Assembly: GCF_030506285.1 (NCBI RefSeq)
Contig: NZ_CP119422.1
Span: 1,116,001 to 1,180,000 of the forward strand
DNA length: 64,000 nucleotides
Direction of reading: 5' to 3'
DNA from: Catalinimonas niigatensis
GTDB lineage: Bacteria > Bacteroidota > Bacteroidia > Cytophagales > Cyclobacteriaceae
Below the pieces are notes generated by a model that saw only the letters and a program-made list of their open reading frames with translations, had not been told where the DNA came from and made no database searches. The position numbers and the translations under genes are program-made. This document shows positions 52,440 through 61,878 of the stretch, in pieces; position 1 is the stretch's first letter; each line of letters opens with the position of its first letter.

Positions 52440-54437
52440 TTACTCGTCATGCAGCAACCAGACTGACATGGGGCTGATGTCGCGATGGCTCCAGGCATAA
52501 TAGGGAATCAGTTGTACATTCATTTTTTTGTTGGGGGACTCCACCCAGCCTCTACCCTGCAGTACAGTTACTCCATTGAGTAAATCTTTCTTGTAGTTAG
52601 CTTTCATGGGAGATTGGCTATCCAGATGAAGGTCCATGGCATGGCCGTCATTGTCCACGCCTTCGGCACAATAGACCAGCGGACCTCTTTCTACCGCTAC
52701 TTTGCCGGTATTGGCTTTAATCTTTTCATGACTCAATACAGTTTTAATTTCCATAGAAAACTGGATGTCAATGCGATCCCCTTTTTTCCAGTTGCCTTCT
52801 ACTACCGCATAGCCTTTCTGCTGACTGAACTTATATGCTTTTCCGTTGACTTTGATGGTGGTAGCTTTCTGACTTTTATCTTTATAGGTGTAAAGGTCAC
52901 TGGGCACTGCCTCATTGGCTGACCAGCCCGGAATCCTGATCATCAGATTGGCCTGCACAGGTTGTTCGTTATTCACCCTGATACTGACATCTCCCTCCCA
53001 GGGATACTGAGTAACTTGTTCCAACGCTAGTTTTTGATCATTGACATCTACTTCTGTCCGGTTATTCATAAACAGGTTAACATATACCTCCTGATTATCT
53101 ACTGCATACACATATCCACCCACAGAAGGTACAAAACGGGAGAGGTTGGAAGGGCAGCAGGAGCAGTCAAACCACTCGCTTCTGCAAACCGCGCCCTGAT
53201 TGAAAGTGGATTCTCCGTTAAACTCCAGAGGATTGGGATAGAAAAAAGTCTCTCCTTCCATGGACAAACCTGCAATCAAACCATTATAGAGCGTACGCTC
53301 CAGCACATCTATGTATTTGGAATCTCCATGCAGCAAAAACATACGATGGTTCCAGTATACATTGGCAATGGCGGCACAGGTTTCTGCATAGGCATCGTTG
53401 GGCAGGGCATATTCCACATCAAATCCCTCTATGCCATTGCCTGCACCCAAACCACCGGTAACATACATTTTCTTGCTTACAATATTTTCCCAAAGCTTGT
53501 CGGAAGCTTCAAGATAGGCCTGGTCTCCCATGATGGCTGCAATATCCGCCATGGAAGAATACATATAGGCAGCCCTTACAGAATGTCCTACAGCTTCTCT
53601 CTGCTCGGTAACAGGTTGATGGTCCTGAGAATAAAGGGCGTGAGTTGCCAAATGATTTTCTTCATTCTCATAGGTTCTCAATCCTTTGCCTCTTCTGTCC
53701 AAAAATAGCTTAGCCAGTTCCAGGTATTTTTCATTTTCGGTTACGCGATACAATTTCACCAGACCTATTTCTATTTCCTGATGTCCGGGGTAATAATCTT
53801 TGCCTTCTTCCACGCAGAGTTGATAAATCAGGTCAGCATTCCGGATGGCGATGTTGAGAAAATCATCTTTGCCAGTTGCCCGATAGTGGGCCACAGCAGC
53901 TTCGTACATATGACCGGCATTATATAGCTCATGGCTCAGTCTGGAACCTTCAAATCGTCCGGAAGGATCGTAGGAGCAGCAGATGAAGTCATTGTATTCA
54001 TTGGCTTTCAGGGTCCAGGAAGTATACAGATAACCGTCATCTTCCTGAGCTGCCTCCAAATAAGACACCAGCGTATCCAGATAAGCTTCCAGTTCAGGAT
54101 TTTCCTTAAGCATCAGGCTGTAGGCTGCCCCTTCCATGATTTTGTATACGTCGGAATCGTCAAAGCCAAAATCACCCTCAAATTTACCTTCCTTTAGTCC
54201 ACCGGCATAGATAAAATTGTTGATCCTTCCGGTTTCCTCACATTTTTGAAAAGCATAAGGAATGGTCACATCGGATACGGTATTCAGACGATCTCTCCAG
54301 AAGCCTTCGGTCAGAGACACTTCCGTAAAGTCCACCGGCCGGATGGGATAATCCGACATCTGGGCAAAAACCTTCGCAGAGGGCAGCATGAGCAGCCCAC
54401 CAAGGGACAGGCAGAAGAATTGGCATATGCGTTTCAT
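52440..54437 (-). CDS. GH127 beta-L-arabinofuranosidase-type glycoside hydrolase
   Basis: 665 aa with an N-terminal signal peptide (MKRICQFFCLSLGG, then a core ending KVFAQ). The GH127 catalytic region is intact: AETCAAIANVYWNHRMF holds the zinc Glu and first Cys, and SEWFDCSCCPSNLSRF holds the adjacent cysteines that include the nucleophile. An (alpha/alpha)6 barrel (repeated helical segments about 30-420) and a beta-rich C-terminus (about 440-660) complete it. It releases beta-L-arabinofuranose or a related sugar from plant or algal glycans in the periplasm. It is the last gene of the minus-strand cluster, 18 nt after the first CRTAC1-type gene. Confidence 0.9.
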   Translation of the reverse strand: MKRICQFFCLSLGGLLMLPSAKVFAQMSDYPIRPVDFTEVSLTEGFWRDRLNTVSDVTIPYAFQKCEETGRINNFIYAGGLKEGKFEGDFGFDDSDVYKIMEGAAYSLMLKENPELEAYLDTLVSYLEAAQEDDGYLYTSWTLKANEYNDFICCSYDPSGRFEGSRLSHELYNAGHMYEAAVAHYRATGKDDFLNIAIRNADLIYQLCVEEGKDYYPGHQEIEIGLVKLYRVTENEKYLELAKLFLDRRGKGLRTYENEENHLATHALYSQDHQPVTEQREAVGHSVRAAYMYSSMADIAAIMGDQAYLEASDKLWENIVSKKMYVTGGLGAGNGIEGFDVEYALPNDAYAETCAAIANVYWNHRMFLLHGDSKYIDVLERTLYNGLIAGLSMEGETFFYPNPLEFNGESTFNQGAVCRSEWFDCSCCPSNLSRFVPSVGGYVYAVDNQEVYVNLFMNNRTEVDVNDQKLALEQVTQYPWEGDVSIRVNNEQPVQANLMIRIPGWSANEAVPSDLYTYKDKSQKATTIKVNGKAYKFSQQKGYAVVEGNWKKGDRIDIQFSMEIKTVLSHEKIKANTGKVAVERGPLVYCAEGVDNDGHAMDLHLDSQSPMKANYKKDLLNGVTVLQGRGWVESPNKKMNVQLIPYYAWSHRDISPMSVWLLHDE

Positions 54438-54454
54438 AGCATAGGGTGTTTAGG

Positions 54455-57400
54455 TTATGGTAGTAATAATACTGTTTGATTATCTTCTATCAGAGGCTGC
54501 ACTTGCATTAGCCGGGGTTTTGCATTGTTGCGGCTGATGATTACTTTCCTCTGTACTCCGATTTTGATCTGCTTCATGTCTCTGGCTTCACCATAGACGG
54601 CAAAACCACTGTTCCAGGCTTCAATAGCTTCAAAGTTTCCATCTCCTTTGCCTTGCAGGTAACTGCCATAAGAGGCATCATAACGACCCAGCGTAGGCAC
54701 ATTGCCATCAAAGTTACCCACTGCCAGCACATCTGCAATACCGTCCTGGTTAAAATCTTCTGTCAGAAAGGCATATAACGGAGCATACTGAACGGAGGTC
54801 GGAAAATTGTGGATCATATATGCACCATTACCCTGGTTAAGCAGATACACCGATTGTAACATCTGCACTTTTTTAGTTACAGAATTGCTGATGAAGGCTT
54901 CCGAAAATACTTGTTCAAAGGTATGGCTGGCAAAGGAAGCATAGTCGTTGTACCTGATCCTGATGGGTGGAATCTGTTTTTTCAAGGCATCCAGTCCGGC
55001 ATACACCCATTCTTTTCCCTGCCGGTAATAAGTCATGATGGGATCTGTCATCAGGTTGTTGTCAAAGTCTTTGACATACAGGCCGAGAGGCTCCTGAGGC
55101 GAGGCTTTTAGCTCCGAATTCAAGCCCATGTTTCCGCAAAGCAGGTCCAGTTTGCCATCAGCATTCAGATCAGCAGCCTCTATGGTATTCCACCAGCCGG
55201 AAGTATTGGGAATTTCTCTTTTCTCTATGTTATCTTTACCAAAGGAAAGAAAAGTAATGGGCATCCACTCACCAACTACTGCCAGTTCCCGGCTATCTTC
55301 CAGCCAGACCGCATCCGAAACCATTCCCAATTGAGCTAATACCTGAGCATATGCGGTGGTATCTTGTATCAATTGTCCCTGTCCATTGTTCCAAAGTAAA
55401 TAGCTGTCAGGCGAAAGTCCGTAAGCTCCTACTACTGCACGCGTACCTACGAACAGATCTGTGTAGCCATCGCCATCAAAATCAGTGGCTACCACACAGG
55501 AGCCATTGTCATTGGGCAGGGATTGCTCCGACCTGACAAAATTTCCCAATCCATCATTAAGATAAAGGCGATCTTCGTTGTTTTTGCTTTGGTTGAATTG
55601 CCCTCCCCCACTCACCATATAAAGATCGGCGTCTCCATCCTGATCTGCATCAAAAAACAACGAAGTTATATCTTCGTGTACTTGGTCCTGTTCAAAAACA
55701 GAGGTACTGCTTTTGACAAACAAAACGGAATCTTGAGGACTTTGCAGATATAGTTCTCCTGCCTGGCCTGAGGCTCCTCCAATGAAAAAATCTTCCAGTC
55801 CATCTCCGTTAACATCAGCGACAGCAAGCCCAGGTCCTTCAGTAGAAAGCTTATGGGGAATCAGCCTTTCCATATTAAAATCTATGAAATGATTTTCCTG
55901 GTGTTTAAAAGTGATACCTGTTTCTTCGGTAATGTCACTGAACATTTTAGGAACAGAAGATCGAGCTACTTTTTGGGAAGCAGGTTTTTTCTCAACTTCC
56001 AGAAACTGATCGGCAGGCACATCTAATAACACCTGCTGACTTCCATCAGGCCAAAGGATAGCGATTTTCTGGATAGCGGAAGCCTTACCCAGACCAAAAT
56101 TCAAGGTATAATCTACCGAAGACTGCCAGCCTCTCACCGGTTGAAGTTCCTGAATCATTTCCATCTCTTCTATTTTGACAATTACCCTGGCTCCTACGCC
56201 ATAGGGATTTTGCTGATCTCCTTTCAGCCTGATTTTGATAAAATGATTTTCACTGATTTGCCCGGAATTATTCCGATACACAGCAGCAGGTGCATTCAAA
56301 TGGTTAACTACCAGATCCAGGTCACCATCATTATCCAGGTCTGCATAAGCCGCGCCCATAGAATAGCCTACCTCATTCAACCCCCAATCCGCAGATACAT
56401 TTTTGAAAGTCAGATTGCCTTGATTTTGATATGCATAATTGGACACTGCGCCTTCAGGCATGCTATGGGCTTTTTCCAGTGCAGACTGTTTCTGTCCTGC
56501 TTCCTGATCGTAGGTATAATTGATGTAATCCAGGTCAATGGGTCTGCGCAGAATACCGTTGGTGATGTAGATATCTTTCCAGCCGTCATTGTCCAGATCA
56601 GCCATCAAAGCACTCCAGCTCCAGTCGGTAGCATCTACACCAGCCAGTTGACCGATCTCACTGAACTGTACATTGCCTTCAAACAGATTTCCCCGGTTGA
56701 GGTGCAGCATATTGCGGGGATATTGATAATAGTAACCAAAACCCAGTTTGTATGCATAAATATCATAGGGATCAGGACCGGCTGACTTTTTTTTGATGAC
56801 TTCATCCTCCGGCTTCATGTCCAGGGTGAGGATGTCCAGCAGGCCATCATTGTTAAAGTCAGCGATATCGCTGCCCATAGAGAAAGTACTGGAGTGTCCT
56901 AATGTTCCTTTGATATCTTCACGAAAAGTGCCATCGCAGTTGTTGTAATAGACATAATCATTTTCGTGAAAATCATTGGACACATAGATATCCGGACAGC
57001 CATTGTTGTCCAGATCGCCGATAGCCACTGCCAGTCCGTAGCCTAAAGCCGCGCCATAAATGCCTGCTTCTTCGCTTACATCCTGGAATTTTCCATTCTC
57101 ATTTTTAAATAACTGATCTCCTGCCAGGCTGTCGCGACGGGTCCGCAACACAGCTTTGATGTATACATCCGGGTTATGCACCGCATGCCTGAGCTGGTAC
57201 ATGTCCAGATCACCATCTCCATCGTAGTCAAAAAAAGCAGCCTGCTGCGCATAGCCTTTGATGGCTAACCCATATTCCTGTGCTTTCTCAGTAAATGTTA
57301 TTTGCCTATCTGGCTGAGCACCATTATTGATAAAAAGCTGATTGTGCCCTTTGAAAAAATTGTATTGGGAGACCTGTGAGACATAAATATCCAGCCAGCC

Positions 57401-57772
57401 ATCTCCATTGACGTCGGCCATCACTACACCGGTGGTCCAGTGGTCAGGGCCATACAATCCGGCTACTCCTGCCTGCTCGGTGATGTCCTCAAAAATCATG
57501 TCTCCTTTGTTAAGATACAGTCGGTTGGGCAATCGATTGGCGGTAAAATAAATATCGGGCAGGCCATCATTATTGATATCGCCTATGGCGACCCCTCCTC
57601 CGTTATGGGCATAGAGGTATTCATTGATATTAATCTCTTCAGTTTCAGTAAGCTGGTTGATAAATGTGATACCCGTTTTTTCAGCAGCAAGTGAAGAGAA
57701 TAATTTAGGTTCCGATTCACAGCCGCAGAACAGGCAAAGCACCAGCAAACCTACCAGAAGTTTCTGCTTCAT
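54455..57772 (-). CDS. CRTAC1-type FG-GAP/VCBS lipoprotein with UnbV/ASPIC domain, copy 1
   Basis: 1105 aa from ATG 57772, which begins a type II signal peptide (MKQKLLVGLLVLCLFCGC). The longer frame start (57811) overlaps the next gene and is rejected. Multiple FG-GAP/VCBS blades carry calcium loops such as DINNDGLPDIYF and DVNGDGWLDIYV. An ASPIC/UnbV domain follows near residues 530-600 (RGWQSSVDYTLNFGLG). Then a second run of blades (DFDGDGYTDLFVG). The fold is a beta-propeller with binding, not obvious catalytic, features. It is anchored at the outer membrane and probably holds or recognises glycans. It lies between GH127 and copy 2. Confidence 0.88.
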   Translation of the reverse strand: MKQKLLVGLLVLCLFCGCESEPKLFSSLAAEKTGITFINQLTETEEININEYLYAHNGGGVAIGDINNDGLPDIYFTANRLPNRLYLNKGDMIFEDITEQAGVAGLYGPDHWTTGVVMADVNGDGWLDIYVSQVSQYNFFKGHNQLFINNGAQPDRQITFTEKAQEYGLAIKGYAQQAAFFDYDGDGDLDMYQLRHAVHNPDVYIKAVLRTRRDSLAGDQLFKNENGKFQDVSEEAGIYGAALGYGLAVAIGDLDNNGCPDIYVSNDFHENDYVYYNNCDGTFREDIKGTLGHSSTFSMGSDIADFNNDGLLDILTLDMKPEDEVIKKKSAGPDPYDIYAYKLGFGYYYQYPRNMLHLNRGNLFEGNVQFSEIGQLAGVDATDWSWSALMADLDNDGWKDIYITNGILRRPIDLDYINYTYDQEAGQKQSALEKAHSMPEGAVSNYAYQNQGNLTFKNVSADWGLNEVGYSMGAAYADLDNDGDLDLVVNHLNAPAAVYRNNSGQISENHFIKIRLKGDQQNPYGVGARVIVKIEEMEMIQELQPVRGWQSSVDYTLNFGLGKASAIQKIAILWPDGSQQVLLDVPADQFLEVEKKPASQKVARSSVPKMFSDITEETGITFKHQENHFIDFNMERLIPHKLSTEGPGLAVADVNGDGLEDFFIGGASGQAGELYLQSPQDSVLFVKSSTSVFEQDQVHEDITSLFFDADQDGDADLYMVSGGGQFNQSKNNEDRLYLNDGLGNFVRSEQSLPNDNGSCVVATDFDGDGYTDLFVGTRAVVGAYGLSPDSYLLWNNGQGQLIQDTTAYAQVLAQLGMVSDAVWLEDSRELAVVGEWMPITFLSFGKDNIEKREIPNTSGWWNTIEAADLNADGKLDLLCGNMGLNSELKASPQEPLGLYVKDFDNNLMTDPIMTYYRQGKEWVYAGLDALKKQIPPIRIRYNDYASFASHTFEQVFSEAFISNSVTKKVQMLQSVYLLNQGNGAYMIHNFPTSVQYAPLYAFLTEDFNQDGIADVLAVGNFDGNVPTLGRYDASYGSYLQGKGDGNFEAIEAWNSGFAVYGEARDMKQIKIGVQRKVIISRNNAKPRLMQVQPLIEDNQTVLLLP

Positions 57773-57807
57773 GCCATTTGTTCCCAGCCATATATGATCA
57801 TACCATT

Positions 57808-60800
57808 TCACAAGTTTGGGTTATTGCGTTCTTTTTCAGATTGCGTTTTGATTTTTAGCGCCTGCACTCTGGCATTGTTTTTCACCATCAGCAGTACTTC
57901 TTCTCCAGCGATTTTTACTGGAGCAATGTCGCGAAGTTGGCCTTCTACATTTAAGCCCATAGTCAGGTTGGGCATAGCTTCAAAAGTACCATCTCCCAGA
58001 CCTTTCAGAAAAATGCCACGGCTGGCATCGTAGCGGCCAACTTCGGGTTTGGTTTCATAGAGGTTTCCTCCCAGCAAAATATCCGGATGTCCATCCTGAT
58101 CCATATCCTGAATGTGCAGCGCATAGGCAGGAGAAATCTGGGCCTCTCTGGGCAGTGGCATGGCTGTGAATGTACCCTCTCCCTGATTCAGTAACACCAT
58201 GCTTTCCAGCGTAGTCACCTGATGCACCATAGAAGAAGCCAGTTGCTCTTCACTGAAAATATCTTTCATCTGCTGACCTTTATAATTTTCATTTTTCAGG
58301 TACTTCTTCCTCAGGTAAGGGAGTTGCTTCACCAGATCGTGCTGCAATACCAGCGGATAGGAAGAGTCGCCCTGAAAGGTGCAAATGATTTGCTCTACCT
58401 GTCCGTTGCCATCAAAATCATTGATATAACAGAAAATGGGTTTCTCCTGGCTGGCCCTGAACCTGGAATTTAAACCATGATTGCCTACCACCAGATCCAT
58501 GAGCCCATCCGAGTTCAGATCAGCAGCCTCCACCCTATGCCACCAGCCCTGAAAATTCGCCAAGCCGGCTTGGGTGGTGACATCTTTAAGCACGCCCTTT
58601 TGGTTCTCAAAAAGGTGGATGCCCATCCACTCTCCTACCACCACCAGGTCCATCCAGCCATCTGTATTATAATCCACCCAGACCGCATCTCGGATCAAGC
58701 CCAGTTCCTGTAGTCCGAAAGCTTTTTCTTTGCTTGCTGGAGTAAAGTTGCCCTTACCATCGTTTTCCAGCAAATATCCGTTTTGCGGTACACCATACAG
58801 CCTGTCGCGCAGGCGCACCCCTACAAACAAATCCTGGTCTCCATCCTGGTCATAGTCCGCAGCTACCACACAGGAAGTGCTTTCAAATTTAGAGGTAGGC
58901 AGCAGTTGACCCGACTTTGTGAAATTTCCTTTGCCATCATTCAGATACAAGCGATCCGACAAAGCAGAAGAACTTGTTGGGTACTCACTTCCACCACTCA
59001 CTACATATAAATCCTGATCACCATCCCCATTAGCATCAAAAAAGAGGGCATCCACATCTTCATGACGTTTTTCTTCTTCCCACAAACTGGTCTGGCTACT
59101 GAGCATCTGCCCTCTGGAATTTTGAAGAAACAGCTTCGCCGGATGATCTTTGGCTCCGCCGATAAATATATCTTCTCTGCCATCTCCATTCACATCTCCT
59201 ACTGCTATTCGCGGCCCTTCGGTAGAATTCATATGAAACAGCAGGGCATCTTTGTCAAAGTCGCTGTAGGTATTTTCTTCATGGGCAAAACCTTCAGGGA
59301 ATTGTGCACTGATATCCTGAAAAGAAAAAGAACCTGTTTCTTCATATACTGCCTGAGAAACTCTGGCTACTTCTTTGGCATCTGATTCAACCAGTAAGAT
59401 CATTTGATCTACAGATACGTCCAACAATACGGACTGACTTCCTGATGGCCATTCTACCCGCAATGAGTCCACATGGACTAATTCGCCTAATCCAAAATTG
59501 AGGACATGATCTACCGAAGACTGAAAACCTCGGCTGGGTATTTGTTCCAGGTAAAATCTTTTTTCGCCCGCAATGACCGTAACTTTAGCGCCGATGGCAT
59601 CTGTATTCTGTCCTTTTCCATTCAGCTTTATCTTGAGGTAATGATGATTGGGGAAAAAAGAATTCGTCTGGTTCTGATAGATAAAAGGAGGCATATTGAC
59701 ATTATTAACCACCAAGTCCAGATCGCCATCATTGTCCAGGTCTGCATAGGCTGCTCCATTGGAAAAGCCCGGCTGAGCCAATCCCCAGGACTGTGTACTG
59801 TCTTGAAAAACCAACTTTCCGTCACTGGAGAAAACGTAATTGGAAATGGGCTGAGAAGGAATCATTTCTATCAGTTTTTCATAATTGACGCCTTCTTCTG
59901 TCACGATGCTCTTGACTACTACATCGCTGGAAATGAATTTGAGGTAATCCTGGTTAAGGATATCCTGATAAATTCCATTGGTAATGTAAATGTCTTTGCT
60001 ACCATTATTATCCAGGTCAGCCATCAGCGCACTCCAGCTCCAGTCGGTCGCTTCTACTCCACTCAGCCTGCCGATTTCTGTAAAAGAAATATTTTGGTTA
60101 CCAGCTTGCTCTCCGACCGGACCATTATTCAGGTGCAGCATGTTGCGGGTGAACTGGTGATGGTAATCATTGTTGACATTGTGCTGATATCTGTTCCAGT
60201 TTTCAAAGGTCATACTGGTTTTCAGGCGATCATCGCTCTGGGGCAGCATTTCAGTGACAAAGATTTCCGGATAGCCATCTCCGTTTAGATCGGATACATC
60301 TGCACCCATAGAAGCCATGCTGATGGAGGGTATTTGGGCAGGTAATTCTTCCCTGAAAGTACCATCTCTGTTGTTCATGTAGATATAATCCCGCTCAAAA
60401 AAATCATTACAGATATACAGGTCAGGCCAGCCATCTTTGTCCAGGTCGGAAACCAGAATGCCGAGACCAAAACCAATGATGCTACCATAGATTCCGGCTT
60501 CTTCGCTTACATCCACAAATATCCCCCTTTCTTCCCCCCCTGAGAGGGGAATGAGGGGGGTATCATTTCTGTACAGCTTATCTCCACCCAGGCTGTCACG
60601 CTGATGACGTTCATTCTCTTTCAGGTTAAATGAGCCAATGGCCCGAAAGGAATTGTTGAGCAGATAGACATCCAGATCACCATCTTTGTCATAGTCAAAG
60701 AAGGCAGCATGGGTAGAAAAACCCATATCATCCAGACCATAGGCTTCTGCTTCTTCTGTAAAAATGGGCATACCTTCTTCATTATTCCCCTGATTGATAA

Positions 60801-61278
60801 ACAGCTCATTCTGCCGGTCATCCCCTTCTATATCACCAGAGTTGCAGACATATATGTCCAATAAACCGTCGCCGTTGATATCCAGCATTGTCACACCGGT
60901 AGACCATGCCCTGCTTCCAGCCACACCTGCCTGCTGGGTAATGTCCTCAAACTGAAACGAGGCAGCCCCTCTGTCTCCTTTATTCAGGTAGAGCTTATTA
61001 GGTCCCATGTTGGCACTGAAGTAGATATCCGGAAAACCATCATTGTTTACATCACCAATGGCTACACCTCCTCCATTGTAAAAATTACGGTAGGTATAAA
61101 TATTGAATTCACGGCTGTTCTCAATAGTATTCTGAAAATCAATATTTGTCTCTTCTGCCGACATTAGTCTGAACAGTGAATTTTGCGCATCAGCAGGTGC
61201 TTCCCCAGGCTCACAGGAAGTGGCTATGCCCAAAGCCAGCAGACAGATTTTCCAGACTTCTCGCATCTTACTATTCAT
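57808..61278 (-). CDS. CRTAC1-type FG-GAP/VCBS lipoprotein, copy 2
   Basis: 1156 aa; the lipobox is GIATSC after MREVWKICLLAL. The start could be ATG 61278 or 61266, and both give a lipoprotein signal. The order of domains is as in copy 1: blades with DVNNDGFPDIYFS and DINGDGLLDIYV, the ASPIC/UnbV domain (near 560-640: RGFQSSVDHVLNFGLG), then further blades (DYDQDGDQDLFVG). It is a paralogue of copies 1 and 3. It overlaps the 199-aa lipoprotein gene by 8 nt, so translation is coupled. A bridge between surface glycans and the GH127 enzyme is a reasonable but unproven role. Confidence 0.88.
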   Translation of the reverse strand: MNSKMREVWKICLLALGIATSCEPGEAPADAQNSLFRLMSAEETNIDFQNTIENSREFNIYTYRNFYNGGGVAIGDVNNDGFPDIYFSANMGPNKLYLNKGDRGAASFQFEDITQQAGVAGSRAWSTGVTMLDINGDGLLDIYVCNSGDIEGDDRQNELFINQGNNEEGMPIFTEEAEAYGLDDMGFSTHAAFFDYDKDGDLDVYLLNNSFRAIGSFNLKENERHQRDSLGGDKLYRNDTPLIPLSGGEERGIFVDVSEEAGIYGSIIGFGLGILVSDLDKDGWPDLYICNDFFERDYIYMNNRDGTFREELPAQIPSISMASMGADVSDLNGDGYPEIFVTEMLPQSDDRLKTSMTFENWNRYQHNVNNDYHHQFTRNMLHLNNGPVGEQAGNQNISFTEIGRLSGVEATDWSWSALMADLDNNGSKDIYITNGIYQDILNQDYLKFISSDVVVKSIVTEEGVNYEKLIEMIPSQPISNYVFSSDGKLVFQDSTQSWGLAQPGFSNGAAYADLDNDGDLDLVVNNVNMPPFIYQNQTNSFFPNHHYLKIKLNGKGQNTDAIGAKVTVIAGEKRFYLEQIPSRGFQSSVDHVLNFGLGELVHVDSLRVEWPSGSQSVLLDVSVDQMILLVESDAKEVARVSQAVYEETGSFSFQDISAQFPEGFAHEENTYSDFDKDALLFHMNSTEGPRIAVGDVNGDGREDIFIGGAKDHPAKLFLQNSRGQMLSSQTSLWEEEKRHEDVDALFFDANGDGDQDLYVVSGGSEYPTSSSALSDRLYLNDGKGNFTKSGQLLPTSKFESTSCVVAADYDQDGDQDLFVGVRLRDRLYGVPQNGYLLENDGKGNFTPASKEKAFGLQELGLIRDAVWVDYNTDGWMDLVVVGEWMGIHLFENQKGVLKDVTTQAGLANFQGWWHRVEAADLNSDGLMDLVVGNHGLNSRFRASQEKPIFCYINDFDGNGQVEQIICTFQGDSSYPLVLQHDLVKQLPYLRKKYLKNENYKGQQMKDIFSEEQLASSMVHQVTTLESMVLLNQGEGTFTAMPLPREAQISPAYALHIQDMDQDGHPDILLGGNLYETKPEVGRYDASRGIFLKGLGDGTFEAMPNLTMGLNVEGQLRDIAPVKIAGEEVLLMVKNNARVQALKIKTQSEKERNNPNL

Positions 61279-61870
61279 CTTTCCGGGGTTTAGCAGTCAA
61301 ATCCACATACCATACATTGATCAGGTTTTCACTGGCATCTTTGTACAGGGTGATCCTGCGATTTCCATCTACTTTCACGTAGACATCTGCTTTATAAAAG
61401 TAAGGGCTATTGATTTTGATAAAGCCCTCACCATACCACTTCTCCATGAGCTGTAGCACATCATGCAATAAGCTATCGCCCTTGGGTACCGGAGCGCCAA
61501 GCCTGACATTGTCATAGTATATGGCTGCCTCCATTTCGGTAATTCTGTTGTCCTGAAATTTAGGAAAGAAGTTGATCGCCGCCGGATATCTCAGCTCATC
61601 TTTTAATTTACATTCTACCCAGTTACCGCTTTTCACACCTCCCTGCTTGAACTCTCCTTCTAAATTTTGATTAAAACAGTAATCCCGAAACTGCTTTTCT
61701 TCCATTGTGAAATGAATCCCTTTGAAGAGGCTGTCATGTCTTATACCACTTTCCAATTCCTCTTCCTCCATTCGGATATACTGTTCTTCAGGACTATCCT
61801 GGCAGGCGCTTATTCCCCCTATCGTCAGCCACAAAAAGATCAGGTAAGTGATTTTTTCTCTCCACCACAT
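61271..61870 (-). CDS. Hypothetical lipoprotein between CRTAC1-type genes
   Basis: 199 aa. A clean lipoprotein signal is visible (MWWREKITYLIFLWLTIGG, then ISAC). The remainder is soluble and charged, with segments such as DSLFKGIHFTMEEKQFRDYC, WVECKLKDELRYPAAINFFP and YKADVYVKVDGNRRITLYKD. It is predicted to be mixed alpha/beta. I do not recognise the family. Its gene overlaps copy 2 by 8 nt and follows copy 3 by 8 nt, so it is part of the same operon and probably of the same surface complex. Confidence 0.7.
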   Translation of the reverse strand: MWWREKITYLIFLWLTIGGISACQDSPEEQYIRMEEEELESGIRHDSLFKGIHFTMEEKQFRDYCFNQNLEGEFKQGGVKSGNWVECKLKDELRYPAAINFFPKFQDNRITEMEAAIYYDNVRLGAPVPKGDSLLHDVLQLMEKWYGEGFIKINSPYFYKADVYVKVDGNRRITLYKDASENLINVWYVDLTAKPRKDE

Positions 61871-61878
61871 ATTTTCCT